Shown: positions 33,358 through 44,959, numbered from the stretch's first letter. The stretch: 64,000 nucleotides of DNA from Panax quinquefolius (GCA_020205615.1 CM035162.1:44010464-44074463); one strand, 5' to 3'. Numbers and translations: made by a program. Notes: a model not told the origin generated them from the sequence alone.

Positions 33358-35051
33358 CTTGAATGGCAGAGTTGAGGGACGGAGAGTTCAGTTATGTTCA
33401 GTCTGAAGAACAAAGGCATCGGAGTGGGAAGGAACCTGCTCATTCAGGACGTGATTCTCAGGGCCAACCTCGAAAAAGAAGAAGATCCCGAAGCCCTACT
33501 CCTTAAAGATCGAAGAGGGCACATCACCCTCTCGATTCTAAGGAGCAGGGTCGAAGCGAACGAAGAGGTCGATCCAGAGATCGCACTCCTGAGAATACAA
33601 AGAAGGCGCTCGTTGTTGCACATTCTCACCATAGCGCCCGAGTTCAGAGACGAAGTAGATCCAGAGGTCATACTCCCGAGAGTCTACTGAGGGTACACCA
33701 CCCTGTGGATGCTCGTCATTGGAAAAGTCCCTCTAAAGTTGGAGGTTCTATTGTAAGAGACTGGTTCACTCAGAAGAGGAAGGAGTCAGCGGAAAAAGAA
33801 GCATCATCTCAACCAGAAGGTGTGGACTATCTGGTTAAAGAATTAAAGGAACTTCGGAAGCAGCTTGTCGAAGTGCAGAAAATGAAAGATACTTCGGGAA
33901 AGAAGGCATCCCCTTTTTCTGCGGAGATTCTAAAAGAGAAAGCTGACCCCACCAAGAAGTTGCCCCACATTGAAAGTTATGATGGATCAGGGGATCCCTA
34001 CGACCACAGTCAGGCGTTCGATCGACTGATGGATTATTATGACTTTAGCGATGCTGCTAAGTGTCATACTTTTGTCACGATGCTCAGAAAGGATGCCAGA
34101 CAGTGGATGGGGACTTTTCCCTCGGATTCAATTTCATCTTGGGCAGACATGTGCAGTAAGTTTCATGCTCGCTTCGGGAGCAACAAAAGGAGGTGAAAAC
34201 CAACTGGCTCGTTGGCTCAGGTTCGACAGTATTCGAATGAGTCTTTGGGCCAATATGTGAAGCGGTTCCGTGAAGCAGTCAGCCAAGTGACAGACCTGAA
34301 CGATCTACAAGCTGTGGGACTATTTCAGAATGGGTTAGATTTGGTCAAATCAGAAAAGTTGATAAAGAAATTAATGTTTCACCACGCGAAAAGTCTCGCT
34401 GAAGCCCTCGACAAAGCCGAAGGCTATATCGTGGTGGAGGAAGCCATGAACAGCCTCAAACGTCCTTCTTCAGACCAGCTTAAGGAGACAGATTGGGACA
34501 GAACCGTTGGGGACCAGAAGAAGAATGAAGGAAATAAAGACCGCTATGAAGGCGGGTCGAAGAAATACAACAATTGGAGACAGGGTGGAGGACGTTCGTC
34601 TGCTCCCACCCAGAGAGTGAATAGGACGTACACAACACTTAACACTGATAGGGTTGTTATCTTGGATCGGATTAAGAATCAACCTATCTTCGAGCCACCT
34701 CGAGATAACATTAAGCCCGAAAAAGGAAATTCTCGTAAGTATTGTGACTATCATCAAGCCTCGGGTCACGATACGAACGACTATGCTAGTTTGAAGGATT
34801 TTATTGAGAGAAAGGTACAAGGCGGGGCCTTAGTTCAGCATGTGGCTGCCCGGACAACTCAACAAGTTCAACAAAGGGATAGAGAGCCTGTTCAGGCAGC
34901 CCAACCAGTTCAGCAAGCGTTGCCAGCTCTAGGACAACCTGTAAGGCATGTGATAGATGTCATCACTAGGGCTACTTCTGGCAAACTTGTTGGAAAGAAG
35001 CGCCGAAGTCACTTGGATTCGGCCATGTCGATGTGGTACCCTCCCAAGTGA
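33358..35051 (+). pseudogene. Gag of element B (5' truncated, broken)
   Basis: The Arg/Ser-rich part is interrupted by a TAA near 33510 where element A has a CAA codon. The ORF at 33705-34196 has VDYLVKELKELRKQLVEVQK and HIESYDGSGDPYDHSQAF, the capsid-like start. A TGA at 34194-34196 is followed in the same frame by 34212-35051, with SNESLGQYVKRFREAVSQV and the zinc-knuckle-like CDYHQASGHDTNDY, in which the last Cys is replaced by Tyr. It lacks its start because of the 5' deletion. Confidence 0.8.
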
Positions 35052-35912
35052 TAGACCTTATCTCGAGTCTGGTAATCTCCTTTATCGACAAGGATTACCT
35101 TCGAAAACCATCGAACCGCATGAGGGATCATTGGCTTGATCGATGCAAGTGGGTTCGGTGGATATGAAGTGAATGATGGTAGATAACGGGTCTTGTAGAT
35201 ATTCTATATGCCCACGCTTATCAGAGGATGCATTTAGGCAGGCGGAAGATGGAGATAAGGGGGAGGCTCCTTTTGACAGGTTTTAGTAACGATCCCGGTC
35301 AAGGTGGTGGAACCATTGAACTACCAATCATCTTCTGAATGGCCCTCAAAGCAGTAGAAATTATTTGCAAATTTTATGTTGTGCGTATAGATTCGCTTAT
35401 AATGCTATTTTGGGAGGCCTACTTTAATTGCTTTTTAAGTCATGTGACCTCAATCCCTCATTTCAAAATCAAATTTCCTACTACTCATGGGGTTGGTGAG
35501 GTGAAAGGATATTTGGATCTCGGCGAAGATGTTATAGAAATGTTGTGATCACCGGAGTGGGGTATCGAAGCAAAAGCGCACCATGGCGATAGAGATCGAA
35601 CCCTTCACCGAGAACAGCCCGAACCATTGGTCATGCCAACATGAAAAAACAGGAGAGATAGATCTCACCGGGGGCAAGAATAATAAAACAGTAAAAATAG
35701 TTTGGTCTCGTTGGAACCTTTCGGACGAACCTCATGGAACTCCTGAGATGCTATGTTGACATCTTCGCTTGGGAACCTCAAGACATGCCGGGAGTGAGCA
35801 GGGATATTGCTGAGCATCGATTGGAAGTAGCCTCTCAAAGAAGCTAGTTCGACAGAAGAGAAGGATCTTTGCACCCGAGGGCCAGCGAATCATCGATGAA
35901 GAGATTGCAAAG
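35052..35912 (+). pseudogene. Protease and RT lead-in of element B (strongly degraded)
   Basis: The active-site region survives as MMVDNGS around 35175-35200 before a frameshift. Later pieces include SIPHFKIKFPTTHGVGEVKG (35450-35515), then LEVASQRS-like and RQKRRIFAPEGQRI-like sequence up to 35900. At least three frame changes separate them. The ORF at 35339-35548 mixes real and shifted sequence. Confidence 0.6.
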
Positions 35913-37160
35913 TTGTTAGCTGTTGACTTCATCTTTAAGATCGATTACCCGCAGTGGATGGAAAATGTGGTACTGGTCCAGAAGCAAAACGGGAAATGGC
36001 GAGTCTACATCGACTATACAGATCTGAATAAAGCTTGTCTAAAGGATTTCTACCCGCTGCCCCACATCGACCAGCTCATCGATGCCACTTCGGGGTATGC
36101 TTTGTTAAGTTTCATGGATACATTCTCTGGGTATCATCAGATTTCCATGAGTAAAGAGGATATACCGAAGATGACATTCATTAAGCATCGTTCGGTATAT
36201 GCCTATAAGAAAATGACCTTCGGCCTCATCAATGCCGGGGCCATATACTAGAGGATGATGAACTACGTCTTCAGATATCAGTTGGGTAAGAATATGTAGG
36301 TGTACGTAGATGACATGATTGTTAAGAGCATGCTGGTACATAAACATCTGGATGATTTAGAAGAATGCTTTCAGACAATTCGTCATCACAACTTGAGACT
36401 GAATCCCACTAAGTGCACCTTCGGTTTAGGGGCTGGAAAATTTCTGGGTTATCTTGTCAGTCAAAGAGGAATTGAAGCCAATCCAGAGAAGATTCAAGCG
36501 ATCTTGAACATGAAGACTCCTCTGTCATTTAAAGATGTTCAACGTCTGACTGGAAGGATTGCAGTTTTGAGGAGGTTTATGTCCAAGTCGATAGAAAGGT
36601 GTTTGCCATTTTTTGATACGTTGAAAGGGCCGAAGAATGCAAAGACATTCCAATGGACTTCGGTGTGTGAAGACGCCTTTCAGAATATTAAGTCCTACTT
36701 ATCTTCGGCGCCTTTGTTGGTGAAGCCCGCTCCTGCTGAGCCTCTGTATTTGTACTTAGCAGCTAGTTCGTTGGCAGTAGGAGTAGTTTTGGTGCGTGAA
36801 GTTGGGGGTAAGAAGCACCCGGTTTATTATGTTAGCCATGTCCTTCGAGATGCTGAAACAAGGTACCCAAACATTGAAAAGTTTGCTTTTTCTTTAATAA
36901 CTGCTAGTCGAAAGCTTAGGCAATACTTCCAGGGTAGGTTGTTAATAGTATACATAGATCAGCCTTTGAAGAAGATTATGGGCAAACCTGAGGTATCGAG
37001 GAGATTAGCTGCATGGACGATGGAGTTATCTCAATTTTTCATTGAATATCATCCCCGAACCGCCATCAAGGGGCAGACCTTGGCTGATTTTGTAGTCGAA
37101 TGTTCATTTTCTGAAGCTGATGAAGTTGTGGCAGAAGCTAAAGGATCTGACAGAGCAGTT
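35913..37160 (+). pseudogene. Reverse transcriptase-RNase H of element B
   Basis: A single frame carries NGKWRVYIDYTDLNKACLKD, SFMDTFSGYHQISMS, LINAGAIY, then VYVDDMIVKSML with the intact YVDD box (36303-36314), FLGYLVSQRGIEANPEKI and RNase H HPVYYVSHVLRDAETRYPNI. The only breaks are TAG at 36249-36251, where element A has CAG, and TAG at 36296-36298, where A has GAG. The chain ends with WTMELSQFFIEYHPR and KGQTLADFVVE. Confidence 0.85.
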
Positions 37161-37799
37161 GCAGTTCTTCAGCAGAAGCAGAGTTTGTGGACGCTGTATA
37201 CAAATGGGTCTTCTACTACGGACATCAGTGGAACAGGGATTATTCTGACGAGTCCAGAGGGATTTAAGGTGCAACAGGCCATCAGATTTTAGTTCAAAGC
37301 GACGAACAACGAAGCAAAGTATGAGGTAGTGCTAGCAGGGTTACGGTTGGCCAAGAGTCTTGAAGTGCAAAGAATAGTCATCTTCAGTGATTCTCAGTTA
37401 GTCGTTAAGCAACTCTCAGGGGAATACGAAGCTCGAGGTCCTAAAATGATCAAGTATTTGGCAGAACTAAAAGGGCGGCTTCAGTATTTCCAGTCCTACG
37501 AGTTTCAAGGGGTCGAACTTAATGAGAATTCCATTGCCGATGCACTCTCCAAATTAGCCACTACGGATCTTAGCATTTTTGATGGGTCAGTTTACTTGGA
37601 AATTTTGCAACATCCTAATGTTCATCAGGAATCGGTAATGTGCGTTGACCAAACCAGCTGCTGGTTGACTCCATTTCTGGAGTATCTGACAGATGGCGTC
37701 TTACCTTCGGATCAGATGCTGGCCAAGAAAATCAAGTACAAGAGTGCTAACTTCGTTCTAATAGATGGGGATCTGTTTTGAAGGGCCTTCTCGTCTCAA
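37161..37799 (+). pseudogene. Second (Tat-type) RNase H of element B
   Basis: WTLYTNGSSTTD opens the domain with Asn where related copies have a catalytic Asp. FKATNNEAKYEVVLAG has Lys where A has Glu at the inner position, then FSDSQLVVKQLSG, NENSIADALSKLAT. A TAG at 37290-37292 replaces the CAG kept in A, and a TGA at 37779-37781 precedes integrase. These changes suggest loss of activity as well as of the frame. Confidence 0.8.
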
Positions 37800-38903
37800 T
37801 TGTTAAAATGTTTAACTCTATCCGAAGCTGAATACGCTCTCCGAGAGGTTCATGAAGGCATCTGCGGTGATCATATGGCTGCTATGTCATTAGCCTATAA
37901 AGTACTTCGTCAGGGGTATTACTGGCCTACCATCTTCAAGGAAGCGACTGAATACGTCAAGAAGTGCGAGAAGTGTCAGCTCAACAGTCCGATCCCACAT
38001 CGGCCACCAGAAGAGCTATACTCAATCTTATCTCCTATACCCTTTGCTGTCTGGGGGGTTGATATACTGGGTCCACTACCGAAAACAAAATGGCAGGTTA
38101 GTTTCCTTATAGTTGCCATCGACTACATGACCAAATTGGTAGAAGCGGAGCCACTTAGGTTAATAACGGAATAGGAATGTTTTAAATTTTTGAAAGAATC
38201 AGTAGTGTTTCATTTCGGAATTCCTAAGGTGGTAATATCGGACAATGGACACCAATTTATGGGATCGAAATTTGAAGCATTTTTGAAAGAACTGGGGGTC
38301 CAGCACAGAAAGACTTCAGTGGCTCATCCTCAGTCGAACGGACAAGTCGAAGTGACCAATGTAAGAACAACTGCTTGAATGGGATCAAGGATGATTGACG
38401 AAGCTAAGGGAAGATGGCCAGAAGAGCTGCTTAGCGTGTTATGGGCTTATCGGACTACCCCAAGGACAACAACGGGGGATTCACCTTTCAGACTAGCTTA
38501 TAGTACTGATGCCTTAGTCCCAGTTGAAATTGAATCTCCAAGTCTTCGGGTCAACCAGTTTAAAGAGATCTACAATGACGAAGGACTGAAGGCCAACCTG
38601 GATCTGTTAGAAGAAGTCAGAGAAACAGCTCTGATCAAATTGGCATCCTATCAGCAAAGAACGGCTAAGCATTATAATAAGGGGGTAAAGCTTCGTAGAT
38701 TTGAAGTGGGGGACTTTGTCCTCAGAGAAGTCGAAGCATCTACGCCTCAAAATTTGGGAAAACTGATGCCGAATTGGGAAGGACCGTATGAAGTCATAGA
38801 AGTACCGAAGCCGGGGATTTATCGGTTGAGGGCACTGGACGGGTCAGCAATTAAAAATACTTGGCATGCCGACAGGCTTAGGAAATACTTTCAAAAAATA
38901 TAA
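37800..38903 (+). pseudogene. Integrase of element B
   Basis: The zinc-binding region is HEGICGDHMAAMSLAYKV, then YYWPTIFKEATEYVKKCEKC. The core has WGVDILGPLPK (Asp), VISDNGHQFMGSKF (Asp) and AHPQSNGQVEV (Glu), so the catalytic triad is complete. The C-terminal part is VGDFVLREVEAS, PNWEGPYEVIEVPKPGIYRL, ending LRKYFQKI. Stops are TAG 38172-38174 (CAG in A) and TGA 38376-38378, near a small indel. It is the best-preserved integrase in the window. Confidence 0.85.
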
Positions 38904-38989
38904 TGTCAGTACATCGGAAGTCTGTAAATATTCACGTCATCATCAATAAAAGTCCCCTATTTTCTCAAACGAATCTTGTCTTCGTTGCT

Positions 38990-39350
38990 GTTCAGTTCAG
39001 TGGTGTAAGGAGGTTCGGGTGGACTTGCTGACCATTCGATGGTAGCCTTAATGGTAGGTGGTCCTTATGGGTTTGTCAGGCCCTTTGTGGTAGGCAAATG
39101 ACATCCCTAAGACGTTGTCAGGCCCTGCGTGGTAGGCAATTATCGACCTTTAGACCTTGTCAGGCCCTTCGTGGTAGGAAAGCGTCATTTTTAAGACGTT
39201 ATCAGGCCCTGCATGGTAGGAAATTGTCGACCTTTAGACCTTTTCAGGCCCTTCGTGGTAGGCAAGCGTCGTCCTTCAGACGTTGTCAGGCCCTTTGTGG
39301 TAGGCAAATATCATCTTGTGGTTTTGTTAGGCCTTTTGGGGGTAAACAAA
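38990..39350 (+). repeat. Tandem repeats downstream of pol in element B
   Basis: About seven units of roughly 41 bp centre on GTCAGGCCCTnCGTGGTAGG followed by CAAnnnTCnnCCTTnAGACnT. They correspond to the short units of element A but were not expanded into the 103-bp form. The ORF across them (39098-39481) is an artefact. Confidence 0.8.
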
Positions 39351-40320
39351 TTTCCAATGAAGCAGATCTGTCTCACACTTCAGTAACGAATAAGTATCCC
39401 GTTACTTTATTACCTAAATTTTTTTCTAAGTGTCGAGTTCGGAATGCCTCATTCTTTAACTTCATCTTATCTGTTATATGACATGCCTAGTTGTTAATTA
39501 ACAGTTTGAGTTGAGTCCATGAAAGAGTTTGTACATTTTTCCAGTTGAATTAATATTGAAGTATTGACAAAAAGTAAATGCACCAAAGTCATACGAACAA
39601 AGCCCATATTTCATTAATATATTGCTAATTACATGGACAGAAATATAAATTTTTTTTTTACAAAAATCCTATAAGCTAAAAAAGAAAAAAAGATATCCCT
39701 CTTCAGGCTGCGGCTTCATCTTCAGACGAATCGAGAATGGTAGGATCAGCTTCGATCGGGACAAGTTTTGCCTTGTCCTTTCTTCGGCAATCATAATAAC
39801 CATCAGAAAACATCTGAACTACCTTCTCATTCAGCTCATTTGACTTTCGGTATTCGTCATAAATTTGCTCACGAAGCTCTTCAGTTAAGGGTGGACCTAA
39901 AGCCTGCAAAGCTTCCAACTTGCCCTGAAGCTCAAGACGAATGTTCAAATTCATTTCTTTGTCAGCACGAGCTTCCTCCTGAAGATTATCAACTTGTATA
40001 GCCAGGCTTTGATTGGCTATACAGAGTTCTTCATTCCTAAGCCTTAGGGCATGATTCTGAGTGTAAAGATCGACATTCAGACTTGTCATCTCCTGCTGAC
40101 TGGCTTTCGTCTTCTTCAAGTCCTCTTTGCAGATCTTCAATTCCTCCATTCTTCGAGTTAAGTCCTTTTGAAGATTTTCATTATTGAAGAGAGCATCGGC
40201 GAGGTCAGTCCTTGCCTTATTCCAAGTCGACTTCAGAATCGTGTTTTCCTGACGAGCAACATCCTCTTCGGCTTCAGATTCTTGGTAGCATTGAAGGAGA
40301 CGCCCAAAGACAGCACTAGC

Positions 40321-40399
40321 CTGTAGATGTTTACAGATAATTCGTTAATTTTTAAAGAAATGCGTATAAATCCAAAAGAACAGATAGACAAATATTTAC
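40321..40399 (-). other. Intron 2 of the antisense gene in element B
   Basis: The donor is CGCCGAG/GTAAATATTTG and the acceptor AACATCTACAG/GCTAGTGCTG (79 bp), phase 0. Its position matches intron 2 of element A. Confidence 0.8.
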
Positions 40400-41184
40400 C
40401 TCGGCGTGATAGCTCATGCCTTCTTTAATCAAATCCATGATTGAGTTATTGCCAAACCGGTGCTCATCGGTCTCTCTAACAAAAGAATTGAAGAGATGGA
40501 AGGGATAGTTGGCATTGAAATGGGGCCATAAAGTTGGGGACCCCCTTGCATCATTCTCAAACTCATCGGCAGAAGGGATCGAGATGAAAGGCGTCTGTTC
40601 TTCATGGGAAGGGGATGGCGAAGGATCCATGTATATGTTCTCAGGAGATGGAGAACGAACAGGAGTAGGTTCCCGAGTTGGCGAAGGGATAGGTGACGGC
40701 TGTGGTTGGTCTGGAATCGGTTCTCCGGGGGGTGGTAGCTAATCTTTCGAAGGTTGTTTTCTTTTCCGAGAGGCAATTGAAGCCTCAGGCTGTTCTTCAG
40801 GACCCACTTCAGAAGCCTGAATTCCCACTGGGCCAGTAGGAACCCCAAGCTCTTCGGCAGTCAACGGAGTTACCTTGACTCGCCTTTTCTTGATTCGAAG
40901 AGCCTGCATTCATTCATTTTCAGGCATATCGATCAGGCTGCAAGTAGTAATCTGTTGAGATTCTTGGGAGATACTTCTTAGCTTTCGAATAGCTCTCTTC
41001 TTCTTGCGAAGTTGGAGAGTCTCTTCTACAGCCTTTGATTCTACAGGAAGATCTTCGGCATCTGGGGCTTCAGAGGTCGGAATCTCTTCCTGGGGGGTTT
41101 CGGTAGGAGGGGATGTGGGAGGTTTGTTCGAAAGGAATTTTTCTAAATCCCTTCGATCCATCGATGAAGGCTTGATCAAAGACA

Positions 41185-41276
41185 CTGCAACAAAGAAATA
41201 CACTCTATTAGATCTTTCTACAATAATAATCACAGAAAATTTACTTCGATAAAAATTTGAAAACTTTGAGACTTAC
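41185..41276 (-). other. Intron 1 of the antisense gene in element B
   Basis: The donor is CACAAAT/GTAAGTCTC and the acceptor TTTCTTTGTTGCAG/TGTCTTTG (92 bp), phase 1. Splicing joins YDHK to LSLIKP without a shift, as in element A. Confidence 0.8.
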
Positions 41277-42200
41277 ATTTGTGGTCATACAACCAAGCTT
41301 GTTTGGTGAGAAGAGTGTAACTCCACTCCTTCTTCGGGAATTTATCCAGAAGTTCAATCATCTCTTTCACGCGTTCCTCGGCTATATCTCTGAAGTCGAC
41401 GGATACTTTGTCTAATGTTGTCCAGTCAGGGAGAGAGGCAATCTCAGGTCCTTTAACGAAGAACCACTGCGCATGCCATCTTTTGTTACTGGAAGGAGTA
41501 TTTATCAGAGAGCGTCGCTCAAAGTCCTCTCCGGCTTTTGAAGGAATCTTGCCCAGAAGTTTGAATCCCTTCTCTCTGGACTTCCTAATGGAGTATATGG
41601 AGAAGAAAAAGTCAAGGGTGGGGGCAACTCCCACTTCATGACAGAAGGCGATAAACGCTAAGATGTGAATGTATGAGTTCGGGACTAATTGAGCGAAGCC
41701 GACGCCAATAAACCCTAGAAGGGTGACCAAGAAAACATGTAAGGGGAATCGAACCCCTTTTTCTAACAAGGTCAGAGGCATGGCAATCCAGCCGTCCGGG
41801 CACTGGTACATCCTCTCAGTGGCGGTGGGGCAGCGAAACTGATGAGTTGCAGGAACCTGATATCGCACATAAGCATTTTGAATTCTTTTTTCGTTCATGG
41901 TGGAGGCGGTATTGGCATGAGGGAATTGGGTCACACTCTGGAAGAAAATAGAGGGATTTGGAAGGGGCTTTTTCGGTGTGCTCTTACTCGAAGTGGCCTT
42001 ATTAGGGTTAGGTGTAGGAGGAATAGTGGTGATGAGGCTTATACGAAGTGGAGAGGCGTTATCAGTACTCGATGATGCTGCCATTGTTGATGACTTTCAG
42101 AGAAAAGAAAGAAATCTGAGAGAGGAGGAAGTCTAAAGCTCGAAAAGACGTCTGAAATTTGAAATGGTAAGTAAAACTGTCAAAATTGGGGGAAATTACC

Positions 42201-42210
42201 TCTTATATTG
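42201..42210 (-). promoter_or_regulatory. TATA box of the antisense gene in element B
   Basis: The minus strand reads GTCAATATAAGAGGTAA, about 120 bp before the ATG. A CT-rich leader follows (TTCCTCCTCTCTCAGATTTC). Element A has the same arrangement. Confidence 0.65.
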
Positions 42211-42476
42211 ACGGTTGCATGGTACACGAGGGCGGCACATTTATTGAGCAGCAATGATGGTGAATCTGAAGAGGTAGCGTCCGGATGTGGGTATAATGTT
42301 TTAACTGGAATGGGTTTCTCTTTGTTGGGCCCCTGATATTATTTGTATTTTTTGATTGGCATTCATCAGTTGGGCCTCGACAGATTTCAAATTGGCCCTT
42401 TTTGACTTATTACAATTCATTATATCATGGACCTATATTATTTACAGTCTTCCATTAAACATCCTATTTAATAAAA
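42211..42476. other. Region between antisense promoter and PPT in element B
   Basis: No ORF. It is collinear with 19573-19840 of element A in opposite orientation (for example TAATGAATTGTAATAAG-like and GGGCCTATA-like blocks) and probably holds upstream promoter sequence of the antisense gene. Confidence 0.5.
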
Positions 42477-42489
42477 GACTGGGGGGCAA
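42477..42489 (+). other. Polypurine tract of element B
   Basis: GACTGGGGGGCAA directly precedes the 3' LTR start TGTTGGGCC. Confidence 0.8.
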
Positions 42490-43169
42490 TGTTGGGCCAT
42501 GATACTTTTCATTATTGGGCTGGACCTAATGGGTTTCTCCCTTGGATTATGTTATTTTTGTCCTGTTGGGCCGAAAGATTTGGGCCCAGTTATTTAATTA
42601 TGTTAGTGGGTTATTTCGGTTGGGTCCGGTCAGTCTGGACCATCTTTTTTGTATTGGGCTAAATCCTTGGATCGGTCCATTACACAAATTGCCACTTAAC
42701 CCAGCTTTGACCGATAATCATTACATAAGATAAGAGTTGACTGTTATCTGCCACCTTTCTGCATGGCATTAATGAGGATGGGACTCAGATGACCGGCGGT
42801 GGCAAACAGTGGTAGCAGGTGAGGAAGTAAGCTACATGCTTTCGGCTGAGATGACCGGGAGTGGGGGGAGGTGTCAGGAGATAGTGGGTGGCACGATAAA
42901 CCGGGTCTGGGGTACATATGGGGCAAGGATCATACAAGAAAGGTAAGTAACAAAACATTACAACACACAATCTAAACTATTATTCTCTCTCAAGCACTAG
43001 ACATTATTTTCCTCCATTGTTAACCTTGTGATCGCCGATACTGACTCTCACGCCGGAACTATCCCCCAATGGTCAAGCCGTCAAGCTTTTGGTGTTGACT
43101 TGTTGAACTGTGCAGGATATCGAACGCGTCTTGGTGATTGGGACGTGCGGAAAGATCTTGGCGTTAACA
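42490..43169 (+). repeat. 3' LTR of element B
   Basis: This 680-bp LTR runs from TGTTGGGCCATGATACTTTT to GATCTTGGCGTTAACA and is followed by the TATAG duplication. It is the complete counterpart of both LTRs of element A. Confidence 0.9.
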
Positions 43170-43261
43170 TATAGTAAAATTTATTTTACATTTATTATAT
43201 ACTAAATGTCAAAAATATGTTGATTCTGTCTCTCTCCATATATGTATATTATTTTGTCTTC

Positions 43262-43403
43262 TGTGAGACATAAGGTCCTACAAGCCCTCGAAAAGAGATT
43301 TCCAGAATGGTATGGCACGCTTCCATCGGACTCCCGGATTGAAAGTAATGAAGGCTCGAGCGAATAACGCGTTGTCGGAGTGCACGTACTTCGAGACCCA
43401 CAT
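43262..43403 (+). repeat. 5' LTR of element C, left part
   Basis: The stretch with GGCACGCTTCCATCGGACTC and CGAGCGAATAACGCGTTGT matches 63070-63215 of the 3' LTR. About 590 bp of U3, including the hairpin array, are missing at its left end. It stops at CACAT, the target duplication of the solo LTR. Confidence 0.8.
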
Positions 43404-44819
43404 TGTGACGCCCCCAAAATAGGTATACATTACCCATCTTGAGTCACCAAATACATGGTACAAAATTCAAATACAACTTAATAATACAACTGTCGTATAA
43501 AATACGACAAAACATAAACTGAGAGTTTTAATACGAATATTGTCTTCTAGACAGTATTCAACTCAAATGGAGTCCTCAATACATTTATTATCACATTATT
43601 TCATAGAATAGTGAGGACTACTAATGCTATCATCTGGACCATCACTCCGTTCCCCGACTAGTCTCGGCTACGTTCTCATTTCCTGAAGAGAACAATGAAA
43701 GCAAAAGGGTGAGCTCAACTAGCCCAGTAAGAAATATTATGACTAAGATAATGCAGAATAATTTATCGTTAGCATTCAACAGGGTTTAACTGATAAAATA
43801 TAACAAACATCAAGTTTAACTGCAGCGGAACAAGCAATCCATTAGAAGAGGCAAGTAAAGCATAAAATCTACTATCTTCTATGATTTAAAAGGTTTTTCA
43901 TCACTTTTATCGCTGAGACTCAGCTTAATAAATAATCCACATCATTGAATCACCCTTGCACTACGGCCAAAAATATTCTTTAGTATCACGACCACAAATT
44001 ATCCATGCACTACGGGCCAATGATATTCGTGTATTCATTAATGGTCATGATCATGCCAACAACTGTCCATCAATGCACTACGGGCCAATAAGGACTTTAA
44101 CCACATCATTTGTAACATTACGATCATGATTATACCGAATAGTTCCTGGTCATAATCATACCAAGTCCATCTATGCACTATAGGCCACAGATGACTTTCA
44201 ACATATTATAAACATAAGGATGATGACAATGATATAAGAACTCAATAAAACAAGTTCAAGGATAAATTTTTAATGATTTATAATTTAATTTATCCAGAAA
44301 TAAATAACGTCCAAATTGTCAACATGATACTGCTTTGTGGAGTAAAATTCAAGAATAATATTGTATCAAAAATGATTTGGACCGAAAAGTAATCGATTTA
44401 TGTCATGAATAGTACCCCGGGTGAATAGTAACCGAGTGAATAGTACCCAGTGAATAGTAACTTCGGGAATAGTAACTCCGTGAATAGTACTCCGACATGA
44501 AAGAGTTAAAACTTATCAAGAATGTTCAGAATAATATTTCCATGAAAAGATACTGGATGAAGCGCAAATATCAATGATATTCTACTAATTTCATGGAGTA
44601 TAGAAGCCAAAACTTAACAAAATGAGTATAGAATTCGAAATCTGAAACGAAATAATATTACTTACATACTACAGAGTATGAAAGAAAATATTATTTTATA
44701 CGAATACTGAACGAAAATAATACCCCTTACCTTGAAAAGAAGAGTATTCCAACTGTTATAATGGATATTCTTGAAGAAAACTTATATATTCTATTTAAAA
44801 TCTAATAATACAAAGCTTT

Positions 44820-44959
44820 AATATATATATATATATATAATATATAATATATATTATCGATTCATACTATGCAATTTTTTTTCCTTCCCTAAATTTTTCA
44901 AAAATGTTTATATATATATAACAAAATATTTTTGTAATATATATATATATATAAATATA
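44820..44959. repeat. TA-rich microsatellite on the left side of the pararetrovirus
   Basis: Interrupted TA runs lie at 44821-44860 and 44912-44957. Together with the TA run at 52732-52770 on the other side they bracket the viral segment. Confidence 0.75.

Larger units (their letters stand above)
39703..42084 (-). pseudogene. Antisense three-exon gene of element B (nearly intact)
   Basis: Exon 1 (42084-41277) starts MAASSSTDNASPLRIS and encodes a Transposase_28-like domain: MYQCPDGWIAMPLTLLEKGV, LLGFIGVGFAQLVPNSY, ILAFIAFCHEVGVAP, WFFVKGPEIASLPDWTT. Exon 2 (41184-40400) is a Pro/Glu/Ser/basic linker (LRKKKRAIRKLRS; SPIPSPTREPTPV) ending HRFGNNSIMD, GMSYHAE. Exon 3 (40320-39703) is coiled coil with LQALGPPLTEELREQIYDEY and ends LDSSEDEAAA. 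Splicing gives about 736 residues in one frame with only two stops, both in exon 2 (TGA near 40910, TAG near 40740). No catalytic motif is recognised. Antisense extra ORFs are reported for Tat/Retand elements; function unknown. Confidence 0.8.
33034..43169 (+). mobile_element. Retand-like (Tat lineage) LTR retrotransposon B
   Basis: It is flanked by a perfect TATAG duplication (33029-33033 and 43170-43174). It begins TGTTGGGCCATGAT and ends GGCGTTAACA like element A but in opposite orientation. The 5' end has an internal deletion joining U3 of the 5' LTR (to 33357) to gag, so R, U5, PBS and gag start are lost. Pol from 35913 to 38903 stays in a single frame broken mainly by stop codons. Downstream are short tandem repeats, the antisense gene, PPT and a complete 3' LTR. 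Confidence 0.9.

Noticed and set aside
33394..33690. 98-residue ORF as the gag start of element B
   Set aside because: It is the wrong frame of the Arg/Ser-rich gag region; the aligned frame of element A gives the basic SR-type sequence.
18934..43169. A single large palindromic element or foldback transposon
   Set aside because: The two halves have different perfect target duplications (TTACC and TATAG) and unique DNA between them, so they are two insertions.
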